From Pseudobutyrivibrio sp. MD2005 (GTDB lineage Bacteria; Bacillota; Clostridia; Lachnospirales; Lachnospiraceae), in NCBI RefSeq assembly GCF_000621865.1, contig NZ_KK211359.1, positions 242,440-306,439 on the forward strand: DNA of 64,000 nucleotides, in the 5' to 3' direction. The position numbers were made by a program, and so were the translations under genes. This document shows, piece by piece, positions 17,133 to 26,369 of the stretch. The notes beneath the pieces were generated by a model. It was given only the letters and a program-made list of their open reading frames with translations. It did not search any database and was not told where the DNA came from. Position 1 is the first letter of the stretch. Each line of letters opens with the position of its first letter.

Positions 17133-19742
17133 GTGGCAGAATACACTCCAATGATGCAGGAGTATCTTAAGACAAAAGCTGAATATGAAGATTGTATCTT
17201 ATTTTATCGCCTTGGCGATTTCTATGAGATGTTTTTTGAGGATGCCAAGGAGGCATCTAGGGTATTAGAGCTCACTCTTACTGGTAAATCCTGCGGTGCT
17301 GAAGAAAAGGCTCCTATGTGTGGCGTTCCTTTTCATTCGGCAGATACATACATTAATCGTCTGGTTGCAAGAGGCTATAAGGTGGCTATTTGCGAGCAGG
17401 TAGAAGATCCAAAAGAGGCAAAGGGCCTTGTAAAACGTGAAGTTATAAGAGTTGTCACACCTGGTACCAATATCGATCAGCTTGCATTAGATGAAGGCAG
17501 TAACAATTACATCATGTCCTTGATCTACAATAAAGGGATCTTTGGTATTGCTTCTTGTGATGTTTCAACAGCTGACTTTTTCCTTACAGAGGTCGACAGT
17601 ACACGTAAGCTTATTGACGAGCTATATAGATTTAACCCTGCGGAGATTATTTACAACAAATCTCTATATGAATCAGGAATAGATATAACTGATGTAGCTG
17701 AAAAGCTTACTTGTTCTCTTACACAGTTGGATGAGTCATATTTTGACGATGCACTTACAACTCGAGAGATTTTGACGCATTATAAAGCTCATTCTCTCGA
17801 AGGACTTGGCTTAATTGATTTTTCAGTTGGAAAGACCAGTGCTGGTGCACTCTTAATCTATTTAAAGGAGACCCAAAAGTCTGAGCTTTCTCATTTGACG
17901 CACATCACTCCATATACAGATGGTAAGTTTATGCTTATTGACAGCTCTACAAGACGAAACTTAGAGCTAACTGAAACAATGCGAGATAAGCAAAAGAGAG
18001 GTTCACTTCTTTGGGTTCTTGATAAGACAAAGACAGCCATGGGTGCCAGACAGCTCAAATCTTTCATCGAACAGCCATTGCTATCAGTAGATGAAATTAT
18101 TAAGCGTCAGGATGCAATTGAAGAAATCAATGGGGCATTAATTGATAGAGAAGAGCTTAGAGAGTACCTTACATCGGTTTACGATTTAGAGAGACTTATC
18201 ACTAAAATTACATATCAATCAGCAAATCCAAGAGATTTAATCGCCTTTAAACAATCTATAGGAATGCTTTCTCCTATAAAATCATTGCTTAATGGTTTCC
18301 ATTGTCATTTGTTTAATGAGTTAAATAACAACATCGATGACTTAAAGGATCTATATACTCTTATTGATGCTGCTATTATAGATGAGCCTCCAATTTCTTC
18401 TCGCGACGGAGATATAATTAAATCTACATATAATGATGAGGTAGCCCGACTTCGAAGCGCAAAGGTTGACGGCAAGAAATGGCTAGCTGATTTAGTAGAG
18501 AAAGAAAAAGAAAAGACCGGAATCAGTAATCTTAAAGTTAAATTTAATAAAGTCTTCGGATTCTATTTAGAAGTAACAAACTCATATAAAGATATGGTGC
18601 CAGACTACTATATACGTAAGCAGACACTTGTTAATGCTGAACGCTATTATACTCCTGAGCTAAAAGAGCTGGAGGACAGCATATTAGGTGCAGAAGATAG
18701 ACTTAACACAATCGAGTATGAGTTCTTCAAAACAGTACGAGATACTATCGCTGCAGAGGTTGATAGAATTCAGATTAGCGCCAAAGCAATTGCTGTATTA
18801 GATGCAATTATCTCTATGGCTGTTGTTTCTGAAAAGAATCATTATATTAAACCTATAATTAATAACCGTGGTGTTATTGATATTAAGGATGGTCGCCATC
18901 CTGTTGTAGAGCAGATGATAAATGCAGACCAGTTTATATCAAATGATTGTTATTTGGATCTCGATAATAACACAATTGCTATTATTACTGGTCCAAATAT
19001 GGCAGGTAAATCTACTTACATGAGACAGATAGCTCTCATTGTACTTATGGCTCAGATAGGCTGTTATGTTCCAGCGGGCAGTGCCACAATTGGTGTAGTA
19101 GATAGAATTTTTACTCGTGTAGGAGCTTCAGACGATTTATCTACTGGACAGTCTACTTTCATGGTAGAGATGAATGAAGTGGCGAATATCTTGCATAACG
19201 CTACCAATAAATCTCTTTTGATTCTTGATGAAATAGGAAGAGGAACATCTACTTACGATGGTCTTTCTATTGCATGGGCAGTTGTGGAGCATGTTGCTTA
19301 TAACATTGGAGCCAAGACATTATTTGCTACTCATTACCACGAGCTTACTGAATTGGAAGGACAGCTCAAGGGCGTTCATAATTATTGCATCGCAGTTCAG
19401 GAGCTTGGAGAGGATATTATTTTCTTAAGAAAAATCATTTCTGGAGGGGCCGATCAAAGTTATGGTATTCAGGTAGCAAGACTTGCAGGTCTTCCAGAGG
19501 AAGTGCTATCAAGAGCAAGAACTATCGTTAATTCTTTAAATGATAATGATATTGCCGCTGTGTCTGATAGAATTGCACTTCAGGAATCGCTTGAAGAAAG
19601 ACTTAAAAGTGTAGAAGGTACATCAGTTTCAGAAAAAGACTTAAGCATTATTTCAGAACTAAAATCTCTGGATGTGACTAAAATCACACCTTTAGAGGCA
19701 ATGAATATTTTGTTTGATTTTCATAACAGGGTTGGAGAATAA
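17133..19742 (+). CDS. mutS: DNA mismatch repair protein MutS
   Basis: Recognises base mismatches and starts mismatch repair with MutL. The mismatch-wedge Phe-x-Glu is in GDFYEMFFEDA near residue 36. The ABC-type ATPase shows Walker A TGPNMAGKSTYMRQ (about 623), the signature DDLSTGQSTFMVEM and Walker B LLILDEIGRGTSTYDG, with ATHYHEL after it. The GTG at 17133 is chosen over the earlier in-frame GTG at 17121 because AGGTGG sits 8 bp before it and the protein then begins MAEYTPMMQEY as in relatives. The stop overlaps the mutL ATG by one base. Confidence 0.96.
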   Translation: MAEYTPMMQEYLKTKAEYEDCILFYRLGDFYEMFFEDAKEASRVLELTLTGKSCGAEEKAPMCGVPFHSADTYINRLVARGYKVAICEQVEDPKEAKGLVKREVIRVVTPGTNIDQLALDEGSNNYIMSLIYNKGIFGIASCDVSTADFFLTEVDSTRKLIDELYRFNPAEIIYNKSLYESGIDITDVAEKLTCSLTQLDESYFDDALTTREILTHYKAHSLEGLGLIDFSVGKTSAGALLIYLKETQKSELSHLTHITPYTDGKFMLIDSSTRRNLELTETMRDKQKRGSLLWVLDKTKTAMGARQLKSFIEQPLLSVDEIIKRQDAIEEINGALIDREELREYLTSVYDLERLITKITYQSANPRDLIAFKQSIGMLSPIKSLLNGFHCHLFNELNNNIDDLKDLYTLIDAAIIDEPPISSRDGDIIKSTYNDEVARLRSAKVDGKKWLADLVEKEKEKTGISNLKVKFNKVFGFYLEVTNSYKDMVPDYYIRKQTLVNAERYYTPELKELEDSILGAEDRLNTIEYEFFKTVRDTIAAEVDRIQISAKAIAVLDAIISMAVVSEKNHYIKPIINNRGVIDIKDGRHPVVEQMINADQFISNDCYLDLDNNTIAIITGPNMAGKSTYMRQIALIVLMAQIGCYVPAGSATIGVVDRIFTRVGASDDLSTGQSTFMVEMNEVANILHNATNKSLLILDEIGRGTSTYDGLSIAWAVVEHVAYNIGAKTLFATHYHELTELEGQLKGVHNYCIAVQELGEDIIFLRKIISGGADQSYGIQVARLAGLPEEVLSRARTIVNSLNDNDIAAVSDRIALQESLEERLKSVEGTSVSEKDLSIISELKSLDVTKITPLEAMNILFDFHNRVGE

Positions 19743-21679
19743 TGGGAAAAATAAACATATTAAGCCAAGAAACTATAGATAAGATAGCTGCTGGCGAGGT
19801 TGTTGAAAGACCTGCCAGTGTTGCAAAGGAGCTTATTGAAAACAGTATTGATGCTGGAGCCACTGCGATTTCTGTTGAAATCAAAGGTGGTGGAATAGAG
19901 TATCTTAGAATCACTGACAATGGAAGCGGCATTGAAAAAGACCAAATCAAGGTAGCATTTTTGAGACACTCCACAAGCAAAATCGAATCTGCTGAAGATT
20001 TGGCTAATGTCAGATCCTTGGGCTTCAGAGGTGAAGCTTTATCAAGTATATCAGCGGTTGCTAAAGTAGAGCTTATCACCAAAACAAAAGATTCTCTATT
20101 AGGCGCCAGTTACATAATCGAAGGGGCAAAAGAGATTGGGCTTAATGACATAGGAGCACCTGATGGAACTACATTTATTGTGCGTCAGCTTTTCTACAAC
20201 ACACCGGCCAGAAAGAAGTTTCTTAAATCAGAAAGTACCGAGGGGAGCTATGTTTTTGATGTCGTCGAGCATCTTGCATTGTCTCACCCTGAGATTTCTT
20301 TTAAGTTTTTACTTAATGGCAAGGAAAAGCTTATTACATCAGGTAATGGTTCCCTTTCGGATACAATTTATCAGCTTTTTGGTAGACAGATAGCATCAAA
20401 CATTCTTGATATCGAATATGTTGGTGAAGATTTCAAAATCAATGGTTTTATCGGACAATCTGTTATAGCCCGTGGCAATCGTGCTTTTGAACACTTCTTT
20501 GTTAATAATCGATATATCAAGAGCAATAATTTATCAAGAGCATGCGAGGAAGGTTATTACGGCTTTTTAATGGGTCATCAATATCCATTTTTTGTCATAA
20601 ATATCAATTTTGATGATGCTGCCGTAGATGTAAATGTTCATCCTACAAAGCAGGAAGTTCGTTTCGAAAATGAAGCGGTCATCCTTGAAGCTCTGACAAA
20701 AACAATAAATAATCGTCTTAGACGCAGAGAAGATGTGCTTGAAGCTCATGTGGAAGAGCCTAAAGCTGAGGTAAAGCCTATTGTTGAAGTTGCAACAGAA
20801 GTAGTAACTACTCCTGTTGTTGAAGAAGATACAGAAGAAAAAGCTGTCAGTGATAAAAAAGATTACACTGATGTAACTGAAGCTGTAACTTATGAATCTA
20901 AAAAAGCTGCTCCAGAGCCAGAGGTAATTCCTCCGTCAAAAATCAAAATGCCAGAACCTTTCGAAAGAGATAGACTGGAGCAAATAAAAGCAAAGGTTAC
21001 ACAGCAGATTCGTCAGGATACACCTTATGAGAAAAAATTTGCTGAGAAAAACAGAGGTGGAGCCCAATATGAGCAAATCAGCTTTCTTCAGAAGGAAGCC
21101 GTTAAAGAGCACAAGATTATAGGGCAGGTTTTTGATACATATTGGATAATTGAATACGATAAAAAAATGTATATTATTGATCAGCATGCAGCGCATGAAA
21201 AGGTGCTCTTCGAGAAGTTTATGGCTGAACTGAAAAATAATGATATGACCTCTCAGATGATTAGCCCACCTGTTATTGTATCCCTTACACCACAGGATAT
21301 ACTTTTATTTGAAAACTATCAGGAAGCCTTTGAAAAGATTGGATTTAGGGTTGAATCTTTTGGAGGTAATGAATTAGCTATAAACGGTGTCCCAGGAAAT
21401 ATGCTAAATCTAGATCCTAAAGCTTTATTTATGGAAATTCTTTCTGATTGCAATAGCTTTAAGGCATCTGATTCCTTTGACATGATTGTGGAAAGGGTTG
21501 CATCTATTTCTTGTAAGGCTGCCGTAAAAGGAAACAATCGTCTTTCTCTACCTGAGATTAAGACGTTAATCGATGATTTATTAGATCTTGAAAACCCATA
21601 TCATTGTCCTCATGGTCGTCCAACCATGATTTCATTTTCAGAATATGAGTTAGGAAAGAAATTTAAAAGGATTGTTTAA
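19742..21679 (+). CDS. mutL: DNA mismatch repair endonuclease MutL
   Basis: GHKL ATPase that couples MutS to strand cleavage. It has 645 residues. ATP-binding motifs are ELIENSIDAGA, ITDNGSGI and GFRGEALSSISAV. After an acidic linker (about 335-440) the C-terminal dimerisation domain contains DQHAAHEKVLFE, the DQHA(x)2E(x)4E endonuclease motif, plus the CPHGRP zinc/clamp region near the end. It is therefore the nicking type found in bacteria without MutH. One-base overlaps with mutS and miaA show a mutS-mutL-miaA operon. Confidence 0.96.
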   Translation: MGKINILSQETIDKIAAGEVVERPASVAKELIENSIDAGATAISVEIKGGGIEYLRITDNGSGIEKDQIKVAFLRHSTSKIESAEDLANVRSLGFRGEALSSISAVAKVELITKTKDSLLGASYIIEGAKEIGLNDIGAPDGTTFIVRQLFYNTPARKKFLKSESTEGSYVFDVVEHLALSHPEISFKFLLNGKEKLITSGNGSLSDTIYQLFGRQIASNILDIEYVGEDFKINGFIGQSVIARGNRAFEHFFVNNRYIKSNNLSRACEEGYYGFLMGHQYPFFVININFDDAAVDVNVHPTKQEVRFENEAVILEALTKTINNRLRRREDVLEAHVEEPKAEVKPIVEVATEVVTTPVVEEDTEEKAVSDKKDYTDVTEAVTYESKKAAPEPEVIPPSKIKMPEPFERDRLEQIKAKVTQQIRQDTPYEKKFAEKNRGGAQYEQISFLQKEAVKEHKIIGQVFDTYWIIEYDKKMYIIDQHAAHEKVLFEKFMAELKNNDMTSQMISPPVIVSLTPQDILLFENYQEAFEKIGFRVESFGGNELAINGVPGNMLNLDPKALFMEILSDCNSFKASDSFDMIVERVASISCKAAVKGNNRLSLPEIKTLIDDLLDLENPYHCPHGRPTMISFSEYELGKKFKRIV

Positions 21680-22626
21680 TGAAAAACTTAGTTGTATTAA
21701 CAGGTCCTACAGCTGTTGGAAAAACATCACTTTCAATTAATCTCGCCAAGCAACTTAATGGCGAGATTATTTCTGCTGATTCCATGCAGGTGTATAAAGG
21801 AATGGATATTGGAACTGCAAAAATCACTAAGGCTGAAATGGATGGCGTAACACATCATCTCATAGATATTATTGAGCCTACTGAGGATTTTCATGTCGCA
21901 AGATTTAAAGAGCTTGTGGAAGAGGCTATAGATAAAATCTACGCAAAAGGGAAGCTTCCTATCATTTGTGGTGGCACTGGATTTTATATACAAGCTATTC
22001 TTTACGATATTGATTTTTCGGGCAACGAAATTGATAAAACTTACAGAGAAAAGCTTGAGTGTTTTGCTGATGCACACGGTAACGAAGCATTACATCAAAA
22101 GCTTTTGGAAGTAGATGAAGAATCAGCTCTTAAAATTCCAGCAGCCAATAGAAAAAGAGTGATTAGAGCTTTAGAGTACTTTCATCAGACCGGTGAAAAG
22201 TTTTCTGAGTATAATGCCACACAGCGTGAGAAAAAAAGTCCTTACAATTTCGCATATTTTGTACTAAATGATGATAGAGATTTGTTGTATAATCGCATAG
22301 ATAAACGAGTAGATATCATGATGGAGCAAGGGCTTTTAGAAGAAGTTAAAGGCCTTATAGATGCAGGTCTCAAAAGAGGCATGACTGCTATGGATGGCAT
22401 CGGTTATAAAGAGATATTAGATTATTATGAGGGTAATCTTTCGTTAGAAGAGGCTGTAGAGCTTATAAAAAAGAAATCTCGAAATTATGCAAAGCGTCAG
22501 CTTACATGGTTTAGAAGAGAGAAAGATGTAGTGTGGGTAGATAAAACAATTTATAAATCTACCGAAGATCAGCTGGAATTTATAAAAGAAACCCTAAAGA
22601 AGAAAGGAATTATAGAAAGTGTTTGA
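21679..22626 (+). CDS. miaA: tRNA dimethylallyltransferase MiaA
   Basis: Adds the dimethylallyl group to A37 of tRNAs reading U-starting codons. The 315 residues have P-loop GPTAVGKTSLS (8-18), the DSMQVYKGMDIGTAK substrate loop, CGGTGFYIQA, and the C-terminal RNYAKRQLTWFR. It overlaps mutL by one base (ATG at 21679) and the next gene by 8 bp, in the usual mutL-miaA order. Confidence 0.96.
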   Translation: MKNLVVLTGPTAVGKTSLSINLAKQLNGEIISADSMQVYKGMDIGTAKITKAEMDGVTHHLIDIIEPTEDFHVARFKELVEEAIDKIYAKGKLPIICGGTGFYIQAILYDIDFSGNEIDKTYREKLECFADAHGNEALHQKLLEVDEESALKIPAANRKRVIRALEYFHQTGEKFSEYNATQREKKSPYNFAYFVLNDDRDLLYNRIDKRVDIMMEQGLLEEVKGLIDAGLKRGMTAMDGIGYKEILDYYEGNLSLEEAVELIKKKSRNYAKRQLTWFRREKDVVWVDKTIYKSTEDQLEFIKETLKKKGIIESV

Positions 22627-23905
22627 GATTTACAAGAATTTTGATATTTCAAAAGAGGTCTATGACTATGGCGAAAACATCTTAAATGACCTTAAAGAAC
22701 GTTTTAATGAAATAGATAAAGTTGCCGAATACAATCAGCTTAAGGTTTTAAAAGCTATGCAGGAGCATAAGGTTGCTGCAGAATGCTTTAATACCTCTAC
22801 TGGTTATGGCTATGATGATGTTGGAAGAGATACACTTGAAAAAGTTTACGCATCAGTCTTCAAAACAGAAGATGCACTTGTCAGACCACAAATCACTTGT
22901 GGTACTCATGCACTTGCACTTGCTCTCATGAGCAACCTTCGTCCTGGTGATGAATTACTTTCACCAGTAGGCAAGCCATACGATACACTTGAAGAAGTAA
23001 TCGGTATTCGCCCATCAAATGGCTCTCTTGCTGAATATGGAATTACTTATACTCAGGTAGATTTGCTTGAGGATGGTGGTTTTGATTTTGATGGTATCAA
23101 AGCTGCAATCAATGAGAAGACAAAGCTTGTAACAATTCAGCGTTCAAAGGGCTACGCCAACAGACCAACACTTTCAGTCGAAAGAATTGGTGAGCTTATT
23201 TCATTTATAAAGGGCATTAAGCCAGATGTTATCTGTATGGTAGATAATTGTTACGGCGAGTTTGTTGAGACAATCGAGCCTACTGAAGTGGGGGCCGATA
23301 TGTGTGTTGGTTCTCTTATTAAAAATCCAGGTGGCGGACTTGCACCAATCGGTGGCTATATCGTTGGAACAAAGGCTTGTGTCGAAAACGCAGCTCATCG
23401 CTTGACTTCCCCAGGACTTGGAAAAGAAGTTGGAGCTTCACTTGGCATCATGCAGTCTTTCTATCAGGGATTCTTCCTTGCTCCAACAGTAGTAGCTGGA
23501 GCTTTAAAGGGTGCAATCTTTGCAGCAAATGTATATGAAAAGCTAGGCTTCTTATGCATTCCAAATTCAACAGAACCAAGATTTGATATTATTCAGGCTG
23601 TTTCGTTCCTTAAGCCAGAAGGCTTAATCGCATTTTGCGAAGGAATTCAGGCTGCAGCTCCTGTAGATTCTTACGTAACACCTGAACCATGGGATATGCC
23701 AGGCTATGACAGTCAGGTTATTATGGCTGCAGGAGCTTTTGTTCAGGGTTCTTCTATAGAGTTGTCTGCGGATGGACCACTTAGACCTCCATATACAGCA
23801 TTTTTCCAGGGCGGTTTAACATGGAATCATGCAAAGCTTGGAATTCTTAAGTCATTACAAAAACTAGTTGATGCTTGCCTTGTGAACAAATCACAACTGT
23901 GTTAA
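22619..23905 (+). CDS. Methionine gamma-lyase-like PLP enzyme (COG4100)
   Basis: PLP-dependent fold-type I protein of the group once named 'aluminium resistance protein', now usually called methionine gamma-lyase family; activity unproven. It has 428 residues. The family text NTSTGYGYDDVGRDTLE is near the start. VRPQITCGTHALALAL, VCMVDNCYGEF and SLIKNPGGGLAPIGGYI follow, the Lys in the last being the likely PLP lysine. It starts at GTG inside miaA (8-bp overlap). This gene commonly follows miaA in Firmicutes. Confidence 0.9.
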   Translation: MFEIYKNFDISKEVYDYGENILNDLKERFNEIDKVAEYNQLKVLKAMQEHKVAAECFNTSTGYGYDDVGRDTLEKVYASVFKTEDALVRPQITCGTHALALALMSNLRPGDELLSPVGKPYDTLEEVIGIRPSNGSLAEYGITYTQVDLLEDGGFDFDGIKAAINEKTKLVTIQRSKGYANRPTLSVERIGELISFIKGIKPDVICMVDNCYGEFVETIEPTEVGADMCVGSLIKNPGGGLAPIGGYIVGTKACVENAAHRLTSPGLGKEVGASLGIMQSFYQGFFLAPTVVAGALKGAIFAANVYEKLGFLCIPNSTEPRFDIIQAVSFLKPEGLIAFCEGIQAAAPVDSYVTPEPWDMPGYDSQVIMAAGAFVQGSSIELSADGPLRPPYTAFFQGGLTWNHAKLGILKSLQKLVDACLVNKSQLC

Positions 23906-23943
23906 AATTTTGCTGTTGAATATTTTTAAGTTGGAGGAGAATT

Positions 23944-24957
23944 ATGGCCAATTCATTTGGTATTGATATTGGAACTCAGAATCTCAAAGTTTTCAGTGGT
24001 TCAAATAATCAAATTACTAATATAAAAAATGCAATCGCAATCGTAAATAAAAATCAAATGTATGCTTACGGAGATAGCGCATATTCAATGCATGAGAAGG
24101 CACCTGAGTCTATTCAGGTTTCTTTCCCAATCGTTTCCGGAGTTATCGCAGATTTTGATAATATGCAAACAATGCTTTTTGAGGTATTGGAGCACGATTT
24201 AAAAGGCAAGATAAAGGGCAGTGATATTGTTGTTGCTGTTCCTACAGATATTACAGAGGTAGAGAAAAAGGCATTTGCAGATTTATTCAGCAAATCTAAG
24301 AATAAGCCTCATTCAGTTCGTATATGCGAAAAGCCAATTGCTAGTGCAATCGGTATGGGCATCGATGTATCTGAGCCTACAGGTGTTATGGTTGTAGATT
24401 TAGGTGCTGACACAACAGAAATCTCTGTCATTTCTCTTGGTGGTCTTGTTTTATCAGAGCTTCTTCCATTTGGTGGCAATCAGATTGATGAGTCTATCGT
24501 TACATATCTCAAGAGAAACTATAATCTTGTAATCGGACAGAAAACTGCAAAGCAGCTTAAGGAAGAAATCGGTTCTGCAATAGAGGGCAGAGGAGAGAAG
24601 CTTACAGTTGTTGGTCGTGACGTCGTTAGTGGTTTACCAATAGAAATGGAAATCGAAAGCGATGTTATTTACAATGCAATCCGCAGCGATCTTGAAAGCT
24701 TCTGTACAAATGTTAAGCTTATCCTTGAAAAGGTTCCACCAGAGCTAGCAAAGGATATTGTACATGCAGGTATCTATCTTACAGGTGGTACATCAAAGCT
24801 TTACCAGCTCACTGAGTTATTTTCACAGGTTACAAACATCAAGGTTAACGCTTTTGATGAGCCTCAGGAATCATGTGTTCGCGGTCTTGGTCAGGTTCTT
24901 TCTGATGCCAAGTTCAAGACATATGGTTATAGTATGAAAACAAGAATTTTTAAATAA
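23944..24957 (+). CDS. mreB: Rod-shape protein MreB/Mbl (actin-like)
   Basis: Actin-fold ATPase forming membrane filaments that guide lateral wall synthesis. The 337 residues carry the phosphate 1 loop FGIDIGTQNLKVF, the second phosphate loop VVDLGADTTEISVI and the adenosine motif YLTGGTSKLY. It opens the shape cluster behind a strong GGAGGAG site, after a 38-bp gap. MreB and Mbl cannot be separated; mreC adjacency favours MreB. Confidence 0.94.
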   Translation: MANSFGIDIGTQNLKVFSGSNNQITNIKNAIAIVNKNQMYAYGDSAYSMHEKAPESIQVSFPIVSGVIADFDNMQTMLFEVLEHDLKGKIKGSDIVVAVPTDITEVEKKAFADLFSKSKNKPHSVRICEKPIASAIGMGIDVSEPTGVMVVDLGADTTEISVISLGGLVLSELLPFGGNQIDESIVTYLKRNYNLVIGQKTAKQLKEEIGSAIEGRGEKLTVVGRDVVSGLPIEMEIESDVIYNAIRSDLESFCTNVKLILEKVPPELAKDIVHAGIYLTGGTSKLYQLTELFSQVTNIKVNAFDEPQESCVRGLGQVLSDAKFKTYGYSMKTRIFK

Positions 24958-24967
24958 TTGAGGGCTT

Positions 24968-25831
24968 ATGAGACAAAGAAAAGCAGGTGGAGGAGTTCCA
25001 AGTAAATATTTGCTCATGATTCTTTCCATTATTTGCATAATGCTCTTATTCTTCAGCTATTCTACCGGTTTTACTGGTGGACCACTTTTGACTATTTCCA
25101 ACCACATCTTTATTCCTATGCAAAAGGGTATAGATTTCATTGGAAGTACAATTGCTATTTCATCAGCAGATACCAAAACAAAAGAGGAATTAGTTAAAGA
25201 AAACGAAGAGCTTCAGAAGCAAGTGGAAGATTTAAATGCTTCTATTAGCAACTATGAGCTTAAGCTCAAGGAGCTTGATGAACTTCAAGAATTATATGAG
25301 CTAGATCAGACTTATTTCGATTACGAAACAACTGGAGCTCGTATAATCGGAAGAGGAACTTCTAATTGGTTTAACACTTTTACAATAGATAAAGGTTCTA
25401 AGGATGGAATCGAAATCAATATGAATGTTATTGCTGATGGCGGTTTAGTAGGAATCGTTACTTCTGTAGGTGATTCTTACGCCACAGTTAGAGCAATCGT
25501 TGACGATACATCCAATGTCAGTGCAACTATCTCATCAACAGAGGATAATTGTATTGTATCTGGTTCATTGCAGAGTATGACTTCAGACAATGTAATTCTA
25601 TTTTCTAACTTAGATGACGATGATGATCAGGTTGCTATTGGTGATGTTGTCACTACATCAAATATTTCTGATAAGTATTTGCCAGGTCTTATGATTGGCT
25701 ATATTTCTTCAGTTTCTTTAGATGAAAATGAATTAACAAAATCTGGAACTATTACTCCAGTTGTAGATTTTAAGCACTTATCAGACGTTCTCGTAATTTT
25801 GCAGACGAAGGAGTCATATAAAGGTGACTGA
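24968..25831 (+). CDS. mreC: Rod-shape protein MreC
   Basis: Membrane-anchored scaffold of the elongasome. It has 287 residues. A single N-terminal transmembrane helix (about 15-33) is followed by a coiled coil (about 72-115, ELVKENEELQKQVEDLN) and a beta-rich extracytoplasmic domain with ARIIGRGTSNWFNTFTIDKG and the DGGLVGIV motif, standard for MreC. It is 10 bp after mreB and overlaps mreD by 8 bp. Confidence 0.93.
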   Translation: MRQRKAGGGVPSKYLLMILSIICIMLLFFSYSTGFTGGPLLTISNHIFIPMQKGIDFIGSTIAISSADTKTKEELVKENEELQKQVEDLNASISNYELKLKELDELQELYELDQTYFDYETTGARIIGRGTSNWFNTFTIDKGSKDGIEINMNVIADGGLVGIVTSVGDSYATVRAIVDDTSNVSATISSTEDNCIVSGSLQSMTSDNVILFSNLDDDDDQVAIGDVVTTSNISDKYLPGLMIGYISSVSLDENELTKSGTITPVVDFKHLSDVLVILQTKESYKGD

Positions 25832-26369
25832 TTATAAACAATATTTAAGAAGAATATTGATAATAGCAGCTGTTATTTATGTATGCTTTTTACTTCAAAC
25901 AAGCATATTTAGCCATTTTCAGCTTGCTAGTGTCACGCCTAATATTCTAGTATGCGTAGTTTCCACCTATGGTTTCATGAAGGGGCGGAAGTACGGTATT
26001 ATCATTGGATTTTGTACAGGACTTTTACTGGATGTATTTTCCGGAAATCTTTTTGGAATGTACGCCTTGATTTATATGTACATAGGTCTTCTTAACGGTA
26101 TGTTTCGAAAACAATTCTATGGAGATGATTTACGTCTTCCTATGATACTGATAGGCACAAGTGATTTAATCTATGGAATTGTAACATACCTAATTTTATT
26201 TGCTATCAGATCTCAGTATGATTTTTCTTATTATTTAATAAATATCATTTTACCTGAGGTTGTTTATACTTTACTTGTATCCATTTTTGTTTATTATTTA
26301 ATACTTCATTTAAACAATTGGGTAGATAAACTCGAAAAGAAAGGTTCTGATAGAATTGGAAATTATTAA
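25824..26369 (+). CDS. mreD: Rod-shape protein MreD
   Basis: Integral membrane partner of MreC with 181 residues and about five to six hydrophobic helices. The central DVFSGNLFGMYALIYMYIG matches the conserved MreD core. It starts at GTG inside mreC with AAAGGTG context and ends inside the PBP2 gene (14-bp overlap), as expected in mreBCD-pbp operons. Confidence 0.88.
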   Translation: MTDYKQYLRRILIIAAVIYVCFLLQTSIFSHFQLASVTPNILVCVVSTYGFMKGRKYGIIIGFCTGLLLDVFSGNLFGMYALIYMYIGLLNGMFRKQFYGDDLRLPMILIGTSDLIYGIVTYLILFAIRSQYDFSYYLINIILPEVVYTLLVSIFVYYLILHLNNWVDKLEKKGSDRIGNY